Of a stretch of DNA of 8,933 bases, positions 6,951 to 8,933 are shown piece by piece. Every line of letters begins with the position of its first letter. The first letter of the stretch is position 1. The position numbers and the translations under genes are program-made. Where the stretch lies: positions 1 through 8,933 of the forward strand of contig CAMJLI010000075.1 in the NCBI GenBank assembly GCA_946406585.1. The letters run 5' to 3'. The stretch is from an uncultured Prevotellaceae bacterium. GTDB lineage: Bacteria; Bacteroidota; Bacteroidia; Bacteroidales; Bacteroidaceae. The notes beneath the pieces are model-generated. The model had not been told where the DNA came from, did no database searches, and worked only from the letters and a program-made list of their open reading frames with translations.

Positions 6951-7129
6951 CCTTTTCGGCATGGGCTTTCTTGCCAACTTGATTAATGGCAGAAAGGGGG
7001 CATGAATGCGTTTTTTTGAAATTAGAAACTCCAAAATGCCCCAAATCTACAAAAGTTGGCAAAATAAATGCTCTTTTATTTGCAAGGTCAAAAAATTATG
7101 TATACCTTTGCACCGCAATTCCGAAAAGG
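6951..7129. repeat. Nested inverted repeats between spt and tRNA-Pro
   Basis: Three inverted-repeat pairs lie one inside another. CCTTTTCGG (6951-6959) pairs with CCGAAAAGG (7121-7129). TTGCCAACTT (6971-6980) pairs with AAGTTGGCAA (7053-7062), 10 bp perfect. GGGGCAT (6997-7003) pairs with ATGCCCC (7036-7042). The middle and inner pairs could form one long interrupted hairpin in the spt 3' untranslated RNA. It lacks a following U-tract, so it is not a classic terminator. The outer pair spans the tRNA promoter and may be coincidental. Confidence 0.45.
7079..7110 (+). promoter_or_regulatory. Promoter of tRNA-Pro (TTTG-N20-TACCTTTG)
   Basis: TTTG at 7079-7082 and TACCTTTG (followed by C) at 7103-7110 are separated by 20 bp, the ideal spacing for the Bacteroidetes housekeeping promoter. 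The predicted start near 7118 leaves a leader of about 20 nt before the mature tRNA at 7139. This is the best promoter match in the window. Confidence 0.8.
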
Positions 7130-7138
7130 TATGGCATT

Positions 7139-7212
7139 CGGGGTGTAGCGCAGTCCGGTAGCGCACCTGGTTTGGGACCAGGGTGTCGCAGGTTCGAATC
7201 CTGTCACCCCGA
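7139..7212 (+). tRNA. tRNA-Pro (anticodon TGG)
   Basis: A 74-nt cloverleaf. The acceptor stem is CGGGGTG (7139-7145) with CACCCCG (7205-7211). The D stem is GCGC/GCGC, and the anticodon stem CCTGG/CCAGG encloses the loop TTTGGGA with anticodon TGG at 7173-7175. There is a five-nt variable loop, and a T arm with TTCGAAT closed by a terminal G-U pair. The discriminator base is A7212, and no CCA is encoded, so the 3' end must be added after transcription. UGG reads CCA and, by wobble, other proline codons. It has its own promoter and terminator and appears to be a single-gene unit. Confidence 0.97.
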
Positions 7213-7220
7213 CTTAACTA

Positions 7221-7259
7221 AAACCCAAGTTGTTGATTTTCAACAACTTGGGTTTCTTT
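7221..7259 (+). terminator. Rho-independent terminator of tRNA-Pro
   Basis: A perfect 16-bp inverted repeat, AAACCCAAGTTGTTGA (7221-7236) with its complement at 7240-7255, closes a 3-nt loop and is followed by a short T-rich stretch (CTTT, 7256-7259). It begins 8 nt after the mature tRNA end. The stem is very stable; the T tract is short, interrupted by one C. Confidence 0.85.
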
Positions 7260-7317
7260 AATGCCCATTTTTGGCGTGTTTCAACAAAAATTGGATATAT
7301 CAAAAGTTCAATTTATA

Positions 7318-7325
7318 TACATTTG
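7318..7325 (+). promoter_or_regulatory. Possible promoter of the first exported-protein gene (-7 box)
   Basis: TACATTTG matches the -7 consensus TAnnTTTG but lies only 10 bp before the ATG at 7336, so the transcript would be nearly leaderless. No clear -33 TTTG is present. Readthrough from the tRNA unit is unlikely given the terminator, so some promoter in 7256-7335 is needed. Confidence 0.3.
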
Positions 7326-7335
7326 TTATACAATT

Positions 7336-8118
7336 ATGAAACGTGAATTTATACTGATTGTGTGGTTGCTTTTGCCCTTTGTGGCGGCAAAGGCAGGCAA
7401 CGACAATAACCAGCCCATGTTTCAGGTGGGTAAGGTGTGGAACTATGATTATTCTTACGTCGAAATTTCATACGAGGATGGGAGTTCCCATAGGATTTAC
7501 GGAATTTGTACATACAATGTGGAAAAGGACACTATAGTCAATGGCAAGCGTTTCTACTGGGTGCGCACCACAATGTCCGACAGCGAGTATGAGTTCAGGC
7601 AGTTGTGGCATGAGGAGGCCGGCAGAGTTTACAAATGTGGACCAACCGGCAAGTCGTTTTCTATGGTTTACGACTTCAACCTCTATACAGGTGAAGAATT
7701 GCCAAATCCTTGGGACGGTGTCACATACCCTATTTTTACTGTGTCATCCTCTGACACGATATTCACCTACGGCACGATGCGGAGACGCATCGTCCTCAGC
7801 CCCTCTGGCGGAGGGAACAAGGTTCCATGGGTTGAGGGCATCGGTGGCCCCGGTATCCTTGACGAGCCAATCTGCCACCTTGTTAACGATGGGAGTGAAT
7901 ACTCTCTTTCATCCTGCTATCAGGACGGCGAATGCTTGTTCACAAAGGAAGACTTCGACGCAGAACCATATCATGCCGATAGTGAGGGAATCGAATTGCC
8001 ACATTCCTATGCCGCGTCATCCCCCGACGAAACGTACGACTTGCATGGGAGGCAAGTGGAGACTGCCACACGTCCTGGTGTTTACATCCGAAACGGCAAG
8101 AAATTCGTGGCGAGGTGA
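7336..8118 (+). CDS. Exported protein with short Prevotella-type C-terminal tail, function unknown
   Basis: A 260-residue protein of no function I can name. The N-terminus is a type I signal peptide: basic MKRE, hydrophobic FILIVWLLLPFVA (5-17), and AKA cleavage near residue 20; there is no lipobox cysteine, so it is not a lipoprotein. The mature part is rich in aromatic residues and beta-strand-like, with DTIVNGKRFYWV (65-76), PWVEGIGGPGIL (164-175) and SSCYQDGECLF (192-202). This pattern recalls a family of small secreted Bacteroidetes proteins. The C-terminus, YDLHGRQ ... GVYIRNGKKFVAR (234-260), resembles the end of a type A type-IX-secretion sorting tail but is much shorter than a full domain. 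The ATG at 7336 is chosen over 7261 because the signal peptide starts there and 7261 directly abuts the tRNA terminator. A paralogue begins at 8629. Confidence 0.8.
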   Translation: MKREFILIVWLLLPFVAAKAGNDNNQPMFQVGKVWNYDYSYVEISYEDGSSHRIYGICTYNVEKDTIVNGKRFYWVRTTMSDSEYEFRQLWHEEAGRVYKCGPTGKSFSMVYDFNLYTGEELPNPWDGVTYPIFTVSSSDTIFTYGTMRRRIVLSPSGGGNKVPWVEGIGGPGILDEPICHLVNDGSEYSLSSCYQDGECLFTKEDFDAEPYHADSEGIELPHSYAASSPDETYDLHGRQVETATRPGVYIRNGKKFVAR

Positions 8119-8150
8119 GGGAGAATTCATCTTCTGCACCAAACAAAATA

Positions 8151-8246
8151 ACCTATGTTGACCGTCCTTATTCAACAGAATATGTGTATCATGGGACGGG
8201 GTATTTGATACACATTCGGAATGGGAAGAAACTTGTAGTCAAGTAA
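8151..8246 (+). pseudogene. Decayed C-terminal tail of another exported protein of the same type
   Basis: In a frame different from the gene before it, 8202-8246 reads YLIHIRNGKKLVVK followed by TAA (8244-8246). This closely parallels GVYIRNGKKFVAR, the end of the gene stopping at 8118. Upstream of it the frame gives no family-like sequence and no start codon, so only a tail seems to remain, roughly 8151-8246. The matching DNA differs at many third positions, so this is not a recent duplication of the neighbour. Similarity covers only about 12 residues, so the call is moderate. Confidence 0.45.
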
Positions 8247-8588
8247 CATACATTCGATGCAAATCCTAATGACAGCACCATCTTGTATTTGGAAGGATCC
8301 ATTAGCCCTAATGTTGAGAATACATATATTAGGAACGTGGTTGTTCGTTCGGGCACATCCTTGAGAGTGCAGGGTACAATGCGTTTCCTATATGGTGCCA
8401 CATTGACTGTAGAACCAGGCGCATACTTGCTGATAGATGGTGGAAACATATATACAGGCAGACTTATTCTGATGCCTGGAAGCACTTTTGTTGTGGACAA
8501 TGGAGGCTCGTATGTACCACCGTATAATACGATATTTGAAACACCCACAAGTGTTGTGGCGAACATTCCGAGAGTAACAATTTATTAA
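8247..8588 (+). pseudogene. Remnant of a secreted beta-helix-like protein, no start codon
   Basis: Directly after the TAA at 8244-8246, the same frame stays open for 113 codons to a TAA at 8586-8588. It has a repeating hydrophobic/glycine pattern: GTSLRVQGTMRFLYGATLTV, then PGAYLLIDGG, then LILMPGSTFVVDNGG. Such turns are typical of right-handed beta-helix segments in secreted Bacteroidetes proteins (compare the common 'PGGKLIIDGGTL' pattern). There is no ATG at the beginning and no signal peptide; the only early start candidate is a TTG at 8283 with no ribosome-binding site. I read it as a 5'-truncated fragment; the alternative is a short expressed ORF from the TTG. Confidence 0.45.
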
Positions 8589-8628
8589 ATGGCAAGAAGA
8601 CATGAGAAAAATTGAAAAGGTGTGTACC

Positions 8629-8933
8629 ATGAAGGGAAAGGCATTGTTTTTGTTGACTATGTTCTTTCCCATCATGGCTTTCTCCCAAAATTTATACAAG
8701 GACATGGTGGTGGACGGAAAGAAATGGAATTTTGTGACTTGGCCTTATGGAAAGAGTTACGTGGAAATGTTTTGTGGCGACACCATCGTGAACGGCAGGC
8801 AATGCGTGAAGTTCGGCACGACGAATGCGGAAGGTGGCTTCTATTGCCTATGTGCCATGTACCAGGAGGGCGGAAAGATTTACTCCATCTGGCCGGGGAG
8901 CGAACGTCCCTTGCTTGAATACGACTTCTCCGC
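8629..8933 (+). CDS. Exported protein, paralogue of the 7336 gene (partial, runs off window end)
   Basis: An open frame from ATG 8629 continues past the window edge with no stop for 101 codons. It starts with a signal peptide, MKGKALFLLTMFFPIMAFSQ, with likely cleavage near residues 19-20. The mature part aligns with the upstream gene: GKKWNF against GKVWNY, DTIVNGRQCVKF against DTIVNGKRFYWV, then YQEGGKIYSI against HEEAGRVYKC, and LLEYDFS against SMVYDFN. Both therefore belong to one family of secreted proteins; the function is unknown. An in-frame ATG at 8602 would add nine residues; 8629 is preferred because AAAAGG lies 9-14 nt upstream and the signal peptide fits better. Cysteines are more frequent than in the first paralogue. 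Confidence 0.8.
   Translation, partial: MKGKALFLLTMFFPIMAFSQNLYKDMVVDGKKWNFVTWPYGKSYVEMFCGDTIVNGRQCVKFGTTNAEGGFYCLCAMYQEGGKIYSIWPGSERPLLEYDFS

Noticed and set aside
6971..7062. Spt terminator hairpin
   Set aside because: The 10-bp arms are 72 nt apart and no U-tract follows, so it does not fit an intrinsic terminator.
7139..7260. tRNA-Pro as an integration site for a mobile island
   Set aside because: The sequence after the tRNA is less housekeeping in character, but I find no repeat of the tRNA 3' end downstream and no integrase; the terminator also follows directly.
7261..7335. An upstream ATG extending the exported protein by 25 residues
   Set aside because: It abuts the tRNA terminator and would bury the signal peptide; the ATG at 7336 begins a normal signal sequence.
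7541..8161. A 206-codon plus-strand frame overlapping the exported-protein gene
   Set aside because: It lies in another frame of a gene with a clear signal peptide, family motifs and C-terminal tail; the alternative product is Ser/Thr/Pro-rich with no recognisable features.
8622..8918. A closed 98-codon plus-strand frame near the window end
   Set aside because: It is a shadow of the open paralogue frame starting at 8629, which carries a signal peptide and aligns with the upstream family member.
1..8933. CRISPR array, phage, transposase or defence system
   Set aside because: No regularly spaced direct repeats, no transposase or integrase motifs, and no defence-type proteins are seen on either strand.

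Overview
The window looks like chromosomal DNA from a member of the Bacteroidales, most likely Prevotella or a close relative. The evidence is: several promoters with the Bacteroidetes -7 box TAnnTTTG; a queuine tRNA-ribosyltransferase that lacks most of the usual zinc cysteines; a serine palmitoyltransferase of the kind that starts sphingolipid synthesis in Bacteroidales; weak or absent Shine-Dalgarno sequences; and exported proteins ending in a short 'GVYIRNGKK'-type tail common in Prevotella. The genus is an inference from recalled sequence character, not from a search.

Layout. Positions 1-3641 (minus strand) hold an apparent operon lon - tgt - start of a third gene, perhaps an LptF/LptG-type permease of which only 13 codons are present. 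A 109-bp divergent region (3642-3750) carries back-to-back promoters for lon and for a plus-strand tRNA1(Val) N6-adenine methyltransferase (3751-4461). That gene converges on a minus-strand diacylglycerol-kinase-family lipid kinase (4473-5498), with only 11 bp between the stop codons. A second divergent region (5499-5760) separates the lipid kinase from serine palmitoyltransferase (5761-6948). The spt side has a leader of roughly 110 nt with two mutually exclusive stems and a 20-codon upstream ORF, the most intriguing regulatory feature in the window. After spt come nested inverted repeats, then a self-contained tRNA-Pro(UGG) unit with a near-ideal promoter and a 16-bp terminator hairpin.

From 7260 to the end the character changes from housekeeping to accessory. 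There is a complete small exported protein (7336-8118), then about 480 bp without an intact gene but with two decayed coding remnants in one frame (a tail ending in GKKLVVK, and a beta-helix-like segment). The window ends in the start of a second exported protein (8629 onward) that is a recognisable paralogue of the first.

How the genes fit together: Lon (protein quality control), Tgt and the tRNA methyltransferase (tRNA modification) and tRNA-Pro are ordinary core functions. The divergent lipid-kinase/spt pair suggests a lipid or sphingolipid context for the kinase. The 3' part is a small, partly degraded array of secreted paralogues. I found no CRISPR array, phage gene, transposase or defence system. 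The best candidates for something undescribed are the spt leader and the structured region downstream of spt.
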